In this document: piece by piece, positions 6,085-11,395 of the stretch
Position numbering within the stretch: position 1 is the first letter of the stretch
Layout of the letters: every line of letters starts with the position of its first letter
Assembly: GCA_016935295.1 (NCBI GenBank)
Contig: JAFGRF010000278.1
Span: 1 to 11,395, forward strand
From: Caldifarciminota bacterium
GTDB taxonomy: Bacteria > Hydrothermota > Tepidihabitantia > Tepidihabitantales > Tepidihabitantaceae
Direction of reading: 5' to 3'
Length of the DNA: 11,395 nt
The notes under the pieces: model-generated
The model's input: only the letters and a program-made list of their open reading frames with translations
Database searches by the model: none
Told to the model about the DNA's origin: nothing
Program-made: the position numbers and the translations under genes

Positions 6085-6513
6085 TCAGGCCAGGGGTTGG
6101 TGGTTGTCGCGGTGAGCCGGGCCGAGCATGCCCAGCGATTCGAGCAGGCCTCGGACGTGGCTCTGAATGCTGTCCCGGACCCGGCGGTACTCGTCGATGC
6201 CTTTGCCGTAGGGGTCGGGGATCTCCCATCGTATTTCCTTCGAGCCGGGAACAAACGGGCAGGTGACGCTGCAGCCCATGGCGACCATGTAGTCGAATCC
6301 GTGGCCGGTTACGTCGCGGAAGCCCTTGGTCCGCGCCCCGGAGATGTCGATGCCGATTTCCTTCATCACCGCGACCGCATTCGAAGCAACCGCTGCCGCC
6401 GGTTTTGAGCCGGCGCTCTCGCACTCGACGTCCCGGCCGAGCGCCCGGCAGAAGGCCTCGGCCATCTGGCTCCGGCAGGAGTTGCCGACGCAGGCGAAGA
6501 GGATGCGTGTCAT
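6085..6513 (-). CDS. arsC: Arsenate reductase / low-molecular-weight protein-tyrosine-phosphatase-fold protein
   Basis: A 142-residue cytosolic protein of the LMW-PTPase superfamily, most like thioredoxin-coupled ArsC, which reduces arsenate to arsenite. The P-loop CVGNSCR (C8-X5-R14) is intact. The IPDP motif (98-101) supplies the general-acid Asp100. MGCSVTCPFVPG (79-90) provides Cys81 and Cys85, corresponding in place to the redox cysteines of the Bacillus/Staphylococcus type, although their spacing here is 4 rather than 7 residues. EYRRVRDSI (108-116) is also typical. A phosphatase role cannot be excluded. No arsenite efflux pump or ArsR is visible. The ATG at 6513 is preceded by GTGAGGAGGAC; the usable GAGG lies 5 nt away and belongs to the end of an intergenic repeat element. 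Confidence 0.85.
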   Translation of the reverse strand: MTRILFACVGNSCRSQMAEAFCRALGRDVECESAGSKPAAAVASNAVAVMKEIGIDISGARTKGFRDVTGHGFDYMVAMGCSVTCPFVPGSKEIRWEIPDPYGKGIDEYRRVRDSIQSHVRGLLESLGMLGPAHRDNHQPLA

Positions 6514-6514
6514 G

Positions 6515-6674
6515 TCCTCCTCACCCTTTTCCTCTCCTCAACGAGGAGAGGGTATGCATTCTCGGCCGCGTCGCTGTCGCCGCCGGCCGCCGGAGCCTGT
6601 TCCCTTCTTCGTTTCCCTTGAGCGGGCTCGGCGGAGCCGTGCGCCGCGCACGAGGGTCGGGGTGAGGGTGAGTC
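6515..6674 (-). repeat. GC-rich palindromic intergenic repeat element (LTPTLS-type), expanded copy
   Basis: The gap between the lipoprotein gene and arsC is bounded by inverted copies of CTCACCCT (6520-6527 and, as AGGGTGAG, 6665-6672). It holds a perfect 9-bp stem with a 3-nt loop (6531-6551) and two more short GC hairpins, around 6628-6641 and 6640-6652. Translated, it gives the LTPTL- and SPLKG-like strings familiar from a very widespread family of intergenic palindromes in GC-rich bacteria. This copy appears enlarged by GC-rich insertions between the usual blocks. I see no gene in it. Confidence 0.6.
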
Positions 6675-6680
6675 CATCTG

Positions 6681-8678
6681 CTACTTCGCGCCGACGCGGC
6701 CGTTGTTCTTGATGTCGTGTCGGAACTTGGGCCAAGACGTATTGGCCAGCGGGCTCGTTCCTTTGAGCTGGTAGAGGTAGCCGTCGTTACCGACGAAGTG
6801 GACCTTGCCGTCCGCGCCGATGGCAGGGGACGAGGAGATGTCGTTGTCGGTCGGATACTTGAACACCAGCGTGCTGTCCGGGCCGACTGCGTAGAGGTTG
6901 TCGTCGTCGGACCCAAAGTAGATGGTGCCGTTTGCCGCGATTGTCGGCGACGACTTCACGTCGTCGCTGGTCACGTACCGCCATTTGGTCGAGCCGTCGG
7001 GATTCACTGCGTACAAGAGGTTGTCAGAGGACCCGATGTAGATGGTGCCGTCCGGGCCGATCGCCGGCGATGTACGGATCTGGCCATTGGTCAGAACGTC
7101 CCACTTCTTGGAACCGCTGGTGTCGACCGCATAGAGGTATTGGTCGAGGGAGCCAAAGTATACTGTACCGTCAGGCCCGATCGCCGGAGACCCTACGATG
7201 TCGCGGCCGGTCGGGAAAGTCCATTTGTGCCCGCCGTCAGCGGTCAGGGCGTAGAGGCTGTCGTCATTTGACCCGAAGTAGATGGTGCCGTCGGTCCCGA
7301 TTGCCGGCGAGGAACTCACGCCCTGCCCGGCCTCGAACTTCCATTTGACGGTGCTGTCCGGATTCAAGGCGTAGACGGTGTCGTCGTCCGAGCCGAAGAT
7401 GATGGTGCCGTCGGCCGCGATTGCCGGTGAGGACGTTATGTTGCCGTGGGTCAGGAAGCTCCACTTGACCGATCCGTCCGCGGGATTGAGGGCATAGAGG
7501 CTGTTGCTGTACGAGCCGACGTAGATGGTTCCATCCGCTCCGATGGCCGGGGAGGAGCGTACCACGCCCCCGGTGTTGAACCGCCACTTGAGCGAGCCGT
7601 CGTAGTTCACGGCGTAGAGGTAGTCGTCCTGCGACCCGACGTAGATGGTGCCGTCCGAAGCGATGGCCGGGGACGAATAGTTGTCTTCAGGGGCACCGTC
7701 CTTTATCTGGAGGCGCCAGATCATCATCGTGTCGGCCGGCCGGACGATGATCGTGCGTCCGGCTGACCATCCGGACATCGCGTCGCCGGTATCCTTGGCT
7801 TGTGCCTTCACGAACCAAGTGTCGGCGACATTCCAGGCGTGCGAGTCGACCACAGTCGTGCTTTCGTCCACCCATGCCGACCAGTCTGAGGTATCGCCGT
7901 CTCCCCAGTCGAAGCGAATGGCCACCTGCAGATGCTGTGGATGGGCGGCCCAGGTGGTGAATGTGTAGGTCGAGTCTGCGCCGCCGCGATACGGCCCGCT
8001 GGGAGTCGCCGGGGTGTTGGGTGCCCGGCGCTCTATTACGTCAACGATGAGGGCCTCGGACCAGTCGGTCAGGTGGAGATGCGGGTCTCTCGCCTGGGCA
8101 GTGACCTGGTAGTGCTGGGTCAGAGGAAAGGCGTAGCTCATCGCCACTGTCTCCCCGGAGGCGACGAACGGACTCCAGTCCGAAGTATCGCGGCCCCAGT
8201 CAAACCGAATGGACACGCTGTCGCCGTAGCGGTCGGTCGTCACGCTCTTGTAGGTGTAGCTCGTGTCTTTGAAGCACAAGGTTGGGCCGCTGGGAACGGC
8301 CGGGGTCTCAGGCCGCGGGAACACCTGTACCGTCAGAGCTTCGGACCAGTCGGAGCTCAGGAGCTTCTTGTCCTGGGCCTGGGCCCTGACCAGGTAGGCG
8401 CCCGTCTCTGCCCAGGCATGCGCCCCGGTTACCAGGAGTCCGCTGTGGGACCAGTCGGTCCAGTCGCTGACGGTCGAATCGGCCCAGTCGAAGCGGACCG
8501 CAACATCATCGCCGTTCGGGTCGCTCGCCGTGGCCGAGTAGGTATACGACTTGTTCGGGTAGCAGTTGGTCGGACCGTCCGGAGGCTGCGCAATCTGCGG
8601 CGGGTGGTTCCTGCACGAGGCCACTACCGCCAGCAAAACGAAAGACAGAAGAATCAGGGCGCTACGGGTTCTTGGCAT
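6681..8678 (-). CDS. Lipoprotein with three PKD-like domains and an eight-repeat PQQ-type beta-propeller
   Basis: A 665-residue surface or periplasmic lipoprotein. Residues 1-21 are a signal peptide ending in the lipobox VASC with Cys22 as lipidation site; the next residues (RNHPP) start the exposed part. Three PKD/Ig-like domains follow at about 27-120, 121-215 and 216-313, each with a YTY strand and an FDW...SDWS core and ending in a TV/IV-V strand. From about 335 to 638 there are eight SPAI-x-x-DGTIYxGS-x-D-x-LYAxNxDG-x-KW repeats of 40 residues, enough for a closed eight-bladed propeller of the PQQ-binding-like type. This branch usually lacks PQQ and is thought to bind proteins or glycans. 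The C-terminus carries SWPKFRHDIKNNGR, a motif more often seen before such propellers, probably completing the last blade. No sorting signal is seen. AAGGAG lies 6 nt before the ATG. The specific function is unknown. Confidence 0.85.
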   Translation of the reverse strand: MPRTRSALILLSFVLLAVVASCRNHPPQIAQPPDGPTNCYPNKSYTYSATASDPNGDDVAVRFDWADSTVSDWTDWSHSGLLVTGAHAWAETGAYLVRAQAQDKKLLSSDWSEALTVQVFPRPETPAVPSGPTLCFKDTSYTYKSVTTDRYGDSVSIRFDWGRDTSDWSPFVASGETVAMSYAFPLTQHYQVTAQARDPHLHLTDWSEALIVDVIERRAPNTPATPSGPYRGGADSTYTFTTWAAHPQHLQVAIRFDWGDGDTSDWSAWVDESTTVVDSHAWNVADTWFVKAQAKDTGDAMSGWSAGRTIIVRPADTMMIWRLQIKDGAPEDNYSSPAIASDGTIYVGSQDDYLYAVNYDGSLKWRFNTGGVVRSSPAIGADGTIYVGSYSNSLYALNPADGSVKWSFLTHGNITSSPAIAADGTIIFGSDDDTVYALNPDSTVKWKFEAGQGVSSSPAIGTDGTIYFGSNDDSLYALTADGGHKWTFPTGRDIVGSPAIGPDGTVYFGSLDQYLYAVDTSGSKKWDVLTNGQIRTSPAIGPDGTIYIGSSDNLLYAVNPDGSTKWRYVTSDDVKSSPTIAANGTIYFGSDDDNLYAVGPDSTLVFKYPTDNDISSSPAIGADGKVHFVGNDGYLYQLKGTSPLANTSWPKFRHDIKNNGRVGAK
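6765..7676 (-). repeat. 120-bp tandem coding repeat (propeller blades)
   Basis: The eight propeller repeats are visible at DNA level as units of 120 bp, one of 123. Their GACGG(C/A)AC(C/G)AT-type core recurs on the minus strand. The repeats are diverged enough that most identity lies in the DGTIYxGS core. The array is in frame throughout. Confidence 0.7.
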
Positions 8679-8727
8679 GGGAGTCTCCTTGGGTTCGACG
8701 CGTTACGAGGATCATCTCGCTTCAAAG

Positions 8728-8754
8728 ATTCTACATTGCCAGCCCGGATGTCAA
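8728..8754 (-). promoter_or_regulatory. Promoter of the PKD/propeller lipoprotein gene
   Basis: On the minus strand a perfect TTGACA (8749-8754) and TAGAAT (8728-8733) are 15 bp apart. The -10 box has five of six consensus bases. Transcription would start near 8721 and give a 43-nt leader ending in AAGGAG and the ATG at 8678. This is the best-looking promoter in the window, apart from the slightly short spacer. Confidence 0.6.
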
Positions 8755-8805
8755 GCCGGGCCGCCAGCCGCTGCGGTTACCAACGATGGACGGCAGCCTG
8801 TCCCG

Positions 8806-8886
8806 CTGCGTCTGGGCAGGAGACCTGCGGACTACCGTCTGCTGCGAGTGGGCGACCGCCGTCTCCTCGTCAAGGATGGTGCTCTC
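8806..8886 (+). pseudogene. RelE/ParE-type toxin fragment (relic)
   Basis: In the plus-strand frame, 8806-8886 encodes LRLGRRPADYRLLRVGDRRL followed by LVKDGAL. This matches the core of RelE/ParE-superfamily toxins, whose consensus is close to 'L-R-G-R-x-G-D-Y-R-L-R-V-G-D-Y-R-V-L-Y-x-V-D-D-G', with one extra Leu in the R-L-R-V stretch. The frame ends at TGA 8899-8901 without the usual 'V-x-x-x-x-H-R-x-x-Y' end. Upstream the same frame runs into the antisense of the lipoprotein gene, and no N-terminal helices or antitoxin are seen. It lies in the gap between two minus-strand genes and extends under the last codons and stop of the J-domain gene. I read it as the remnant of a degraded toxin gene; the N- and C-terminal parts are lost. 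Confidence 0.5.
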
Positions 8887-9658
8887 CGGGCTTCTCCATG
8901 AGCCAATCCCAGACCTGGGAGCCGAATCCCTTCGCGGGCTTCGCCGTCGAGGCGCCGTGCGGTCCCGGCAGTCGAAGCCGGACAACGCCCGGTTCCTCCG
9001 CCCGCGGCGGCCGCGCCTCAAGCCCGGGCGGGAGTCCACCGTGGTTGTCCCGGTGGCAGAGATAGGCGTAGGTTACGAAGACGTCACCGGGAGAGACCTC
9101 GTAGGCCCCTGCGTACAGGAACATGATCTGGACCAGCCCGTCGTCGAAGAACGAAATCCGCTTGTCGGACCTGAGGAAGTCCATGACCTCGCGGTAGTGC
9201 CGGGTAATCAGCTCCCGGATGTAGGCGGAGCCGCGTCGGGTCGTCTGGAACTTCTGTATCCTCAGTGTTTCCTGCTGTCGCTCCCGGGCGGTGCCGAGCG
9301 AGCTCACGAACGCATTGTATTGCCGGATTACACGTGCGAGCAACTCGGCGTCGTAGAACTTCTTCAGTTCCTGCTCCCGGCGTGCGACCCGCCCCAGATG
9401 CGGCGCCACCGAGTGCTGGCGGTCCCACAGTCCTCGCCGATGCGGGTCGCTGAGCAACTCGTATGCGCAGTTGATCTCCTGCATTCGCGTTGTCGACGCG
9501 CGGTACTTCTCCGGGTCGGTGGCGAAGAGGTTGGGGTGGTGCCGCCGAGCCAGCCCGAGGTAGGCCTTGCGGATGTCGGCCGCAGCCGCACCGGGCGCCA
9601 CACCCAGGATCTTGTAGGGGTCCCTGTGGTCGAACGTCGAGTCGAGCGGGTTCTTCAC
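8870..9658 (-). CDS. J-domain (DnaJ-like) protein with HPN instead of HPD
   Basis: A 262-residue protein with an N-terminal J-domain (about 13-80): DPYKILGVAPGAAAADIRKAYLGLARRHHPN, then MQEINCAYELLSDPHRRGLWDR. All four helices are recognisable, but the loop tripeptide that triggers Hsp70 ATPase is HPN (41-43) rather than HPD. In studied J-proteins, loss of that Asp abolishes Hsp70 stimulation, so this may be a J-like protein with a structural or inhibitory role. The remaining 180 residues have no Gly/Phe region or zinc fingers. They include a basic helix (91-135), a predicted globular part around SDKRISFFDDGLVQIMFLYAGAYEV, a proline/Arg-rich linker, and a C-terminal helix (QVWDWLME). The GTG start has no Shine-Dalgarno. 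It overlaps the TGA of a 20-codon upstream frame, so reinitiation is likely. DnaK is not in the window. Confidence 0.8.
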   Translation of the reverse strand: MKNPLDSTFDHRDPYKILGVAPGAAAADIRKAYLGLARRHHPNLFATDPEKYRASTTRMQEINCAYELLSDPHRRGLWDRQHSVAPHLGRVARREQELKKFYDAELLARVIRQYNAFVSSLGTARERQQETLRIQKFQTTRRGSAYIRELITRHYREVMDFLRSDKRISFFDDGLVQIMFLYAGAYEVSPGDVFVTYAYLCHRDNHGGLPPGLEARPPRAEEPGVVRLRLPGPHGASTAKPAKGFGSQVWDWLMEKPGEHHP

Positions 9659-9717
9659 CGTGTCATCGGCAGCAAGCCGTCAGCGACTGGCCGCCCACCG
9701 TTGTTCATCGCTGACAT
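9655..9717 (-). CDS. 20-codon upstream ORF of the J-domain gene (tentative leader)
   Basis: The frame opens at ATG 9717 (or, leaderless, at ATG 9708) and ends in TGA 9657-9655, which overlaps the J-domain GTG as GTGA. The predicted transcription start (about 9709) lies one base before the second ATG, so the transcript would begin almost directly with a 17-codon ORF. As the J-domain start has no ribosome binding site, a translated leader that delivers ribosomes by reinitiation is a plausible explanation. No homology is recognised, and chance is possible. Confidence 0.3.
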   Translation of the reverse strand: MSAMNNGGRPVADGLLPMTR

Positions 9718-9743
9718 GGTAGCGGTTGGGCCTGACCTGTCAA
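9716..9743 (-). promoter_or_regulatory. Candidate promoter of the J-domain gene
   Basis: On the minus strand a perfect TTGACA (9738-9743) is followed after 16 bp by TACCAT (9716-9721), four of six -10 bases including the conserved TA and T. The predicted start is about 9709. The site lies in the 129-bp gap after the methyltransferase stop, the only gap between these two genes. Confidence 0.5.
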
Positions 9744-9787
9744 GAGCACTGGCGGAGTCCGTCTGGCGCCCGGGATTCTCATCTGCG

Positions 9788-10570
9788 TCAGCGCGCGTTG
9801 TGTAGCGCAGCGTCCTCGGGTTTCTTCTGCATTACGAAGAAGCTCGAGCCATACCAGTCGGGGTACTTCTTGAACAAGACGATCTCGGCTTCCTCCCGGT
9901 CAAGAACCGCGCAGGCCTCGGCATCGTCCGCGTGCCTTTCGCGGAGCATCCGAATGCGCTTTGCGAGCGGGGCGAAGTACTCGCTCCACCACACGTCCGC
10001 CGGCACACGGAACTGCCCGACTAAGACGTAGCCCTGGGCTGCAATCGCTTCGATGTACTCGCCTGCTGTCTTGATATTCTGGTAGGCTCCGTGCCAGCGC
10101 TCTCGCATCTCCGGCGGCAGATGTCCTTGCGGTCGAATCCCTTCGTGCACAGCCATGAACCCGGCAGACTTCACAAACCTGCGCCACGCGCCGAGCCCCT
10201 GCTCGAAGCCGATAATGTGGATGGAACCCTCGGACCAGATGATGTCGAACATCTCGTCGGGGAAGTCCATTGCCAGCATCGAGCAAACCTCCACGCGGAC
10301 ACGGTCCGACAGGCCGGCTTCGTCGATTCTCTTCCTGAGCCGTTCCAGCGACGGCCGGTGGATATCCAGACCGACGACCTCACCGCCGCTCTGCCTGGCC
10401 AGTTCCAGCGTCGGGCCGCCTTCGCCGCAACCCACGTCCAGGATACGCGGCCGGCTCTGTCTGGGGATCATCTGATATGCCCGGCGCGTGAATTCAAGCC
10501 GGGCCGGGCCTGCCTGAAGCAGACCTTCATGAACCTCGGCTACAAGGTTGGCTCTGTCAGGCATTCTCAC
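9788..10570 (-). CDS. Class I SAM-dependent methyltransferase (small-molecule type)
   Basis: A 260-residue Rossmann-fold methyltransferase. Motif I is ILDVGCGEGGPTLELA (43-58), the acidic residue after strand 2 is in VVGLDIHRPSL (66-75, Asp69), and DEMFDIIWSEGSIHIIGFEQGL (105-126) forms strand 4 and the substrate-side helix. The IWSEG-x-I and 'FEQGLGAWRRFVKSAGFMAVHE' stretch, the VWWSEYFAPL segment (about 188-197) and the final KKYPDWYGSSFFVMQKK closely follow a group of uncharacterised bacterial methyltransferases that I recall from Bacteroides structural-genomics work. The substrate is unknown. The GTG start at 10570 overlaps the stop of the upstream acetyltransferase gene by 4 bp (GTGA); an ATG two codons later (10564) is an equal alternative. 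Neither has a clear Shine-Dalgarno, so translation is probably coupled. Confidence 0.85.
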   Translation of the reverse strand: MRMPDRANLVAEVHEGLLQAGPARLEFTRRAYQMIPRQSRPRILDVGCGEGGPTLELARQSGGEVVGLDIHRPSLERLRKRIDEAGLSDRVRVEVCSMLAMDFPDEMFDIIWSEGSIHIIGFEQGLGAWRRFVKSAGFMAVHEGIRPQGHLPPEMRERWHGAYQNIKTAGEYIEAIAAQGYVLVGQFRVPADVWWSEYFAPLAKRIRMLRERHADDAEACAVLDREEAEIVLFKKYPDWYGSSFFVMQKKPEDAALHNAR

Positions 10571-11395
10571 GCCGAAACGGCGCGCGGGTCGATGTGCCGG
10601 GCAAGTGAGTACAGCACCGGCTCGAAGTGCCGGAGCCAGAATCTCCGGCCAAGCACGTTCTCACCCTCGAAGTCGACCGCGCACCGCTCGAATCCCCGTT
10701 CCTTTGCCCACTCCAGGCAGCGGCTCAGGAGCGCGGTTCCGATTCCTTTGTTGCGGAGTGGGGGCTGCGTGAATGCTCCTTCGATGCCTGCGGTCCGCTC
10801 GTCGGTGACCACGACTTCTTCGTCAAGCCGGCAAAGCTGCATGTAGGCTACCGGTTCCCTGTCGCGGCAGGCAAACCAGACCGCGTGCCCGGGGTCGCCG
10901 AGCCACCGTTCATAGTAGTCCTCAGGTTTGTCGGCAGGGATGTGCATGAATACCGGCGGCACGGTCATGTACTCCAGGAGCCCGCCTCTGAGCCGGCGCC
11001 ATGCTTCCCTGTCCCCGAGTCCGGCCCGGCGGAAGGTGACGCCTGATACCGTCGTCTGCAGCGGGGTGAGGGGCCGCATCGCGTCGATGACGGCAGTGCC
11101 GTGGCCGAGACGGAAGAGCGCGTCGACCACCTGCTGGTCGCTTGCCGGGACAGAAATCAGATGCGTTGTGCAGCCGTCCGTCGCCCAAGAACCAGACATG
11201 GCAACGTACAGGTCTTCCATGGTCCGGCCGCGGGGTTCTTCGGCCACGGCGTGCGCCCAGAAGGGTGCGAAGGCGGTACGGCAGCCCTGCCACTCCGGAA
11301 TCACGCCGGCTGCAAGGTAGCCGACCAGCCTGCCGTCCCGGAATGCGGCCACGCCCGGCCGCTTCTCGACCATCCTGCGGAGCAGCGGTATGACC
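10567..11395 (-). CDS. GNAT-family N-acetyltransferase, two-domain type, 5' end beyond window
   Basis: The frame enters from the right edge (VIPLLRR precedes the first in-window Met at 11373), so the start is missing. About 275 residues are visible. The C-terminal half is a GNAT domain: VWFACRDREPVAYMQL forms strands 2-4, then IEGAFTQPPLRNKGIGTALLSRCLEWAKERG carries the acetyl-CoA loop R-N-K-G-I-G, and NVLGRRFWLRHFEPVLYSLARH closes the fold with the usual 'N-x-x-x-x-x-F-W' helix. The N-terminal half (PGVAAFRDGRLVGYLAA...) looks like a second, degenerate GNAT-like domain, a layout common in uncharacterised bacterial acetyltransferases. The substrate is unknown. The stop overlaps the start of the methyltransferase gene (GTGA), so the two are translated together and may act on the same or related small molecules; this last point is inference. 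Confidence 0.8.
   Translation of the reverse strand, partial: VIPLLRRMVEKRPGVAAFRDGRLVGYLAAGVIPEWQGCRTAFAPFWAHAVAEEPRGRTMEDLYVAMSGSWATDGCTTHLISVPASDQQVVDALFRLGHGTAVIDAMRPLTPLQTTVSGVTFRRAGLGDREAWRRLRGGLLEYMTVPPVFMHIPADKPEDYYERWLGDPGHAVWFACRDREPVAYMQLCRLDEEVVVTDERTAGIEGAFTQPPLRNKGIGTALLSRCLEWAKERGFERCAVDFEGENVLGRRFWLRHFEPVLYSLARHIDPRAVSA

Noticed and set aside
6531..6551. Intrinsic terminator of the lipoprotein gene
   Set aside because: The 9-bp stem is perfect but lies 130 bp beyond the stop, has no T-tract and belongs to the palindromic repeat element.
6765..7676. CRISPR-like regular repeats
   Set aside because: The 120-bp period is coding, in frame, and corresponds to propeller blades; there are no short identical repeats with unique spacers.
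8566..8901. Intact 111-residue toxin gene on the plus strand
   Set aside because: Only 8806-8886 resembles a RelE/ParE toxin; the N-terminal part is the antisense of the lipoprotein signal peptide and leader.
8672..9805. 377-codon open frame on the plus strand
   Set aside because: It is antisense to the J-domain gene, with no motif and no ribosome binding site.

Overview
The window is GC-rich bacterial DNA in which ten of twelve recognisable protein genes lie on the minus strand. Lineage is inferred. A lipoprotein built from PKD-like domains plus a PQQ-type beta-propeller, short GC-rich intergenic tandem repeats and a periplasmic SIMPL protein suggest an uncultured Gram-negative-type lineage such as candidate division WOR-3 (Stahlbacteria) or a relative. 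There is no rRNA or other phylogenetic marker to prove this. I see no tRNA, rRNA, CRISPR array, transposase or phage gene.

Left end (1-1045): the tail of a probable metal-ABC-transporter binding protein and a complete SIMPL/DUF541 secreted protein read rightward. They converge on a minus-strand SagB-type nitroreductase. The convergent gap is filled by heptanucleotide tandem repeats: an A/G-rich set on the plus strand and a C-rich set. The C-rich set supplies the nitroreductase stop codon and forms a G-quadruplex motif on the minus strand.

1028-4335: a minus-strand operon. A MutL/GlmL-family ATPase (associated in other bacteria with B12-dependent mutases) is fused to about 360 extra C-terminal residues with barrel-sandwich-like segments, and is followed by the nitroreductase. 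A 16-codon frame links the two through ATGA overlaps.

4366-6034: a TrmB-family regulator sits behind a perfect 9-bp inverted repeat that overlaps its promoter. It is followed by an unlisted 36-codon ORF with an excellent Shine-Dalgarno, which couples by ATGA to a six-helix membrane protein. This looks like a three-gene regulated unit.

6064-8754: an arsenate reductase / low-molecular-weight phosphatase lies downstream of a repeat element of the widespread GC-rich palindromic type, and the end of that element is the gene's ribosome binding site. Upstream of it is a 665-residue lipoprotein with three PKD-like domains and an eight-repeat propeller.

8755-11395: a J-domain protein whose HPD motif reads HPN; a decayed RelE/ParE-like toxin fragment on the plus strand at the end of that gene; and a coupled pair, a class I methyltransferase and a two-domain GNAT acetyltransferase that runs off the window.

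Four starts that are not obviously coupled to an upstream gene are preceded by an exact TTGACA with a plausible -10 box 15-16 bp away, so ordinary sigma-70-type promoters seem to be used. I did not find a complete new defence or metabolic system. The strongest unexplained structures are the facing heptamer arrays, the GlmL fusion, the HPN J-protein, the toxin relic, and the small coupled ORFs.
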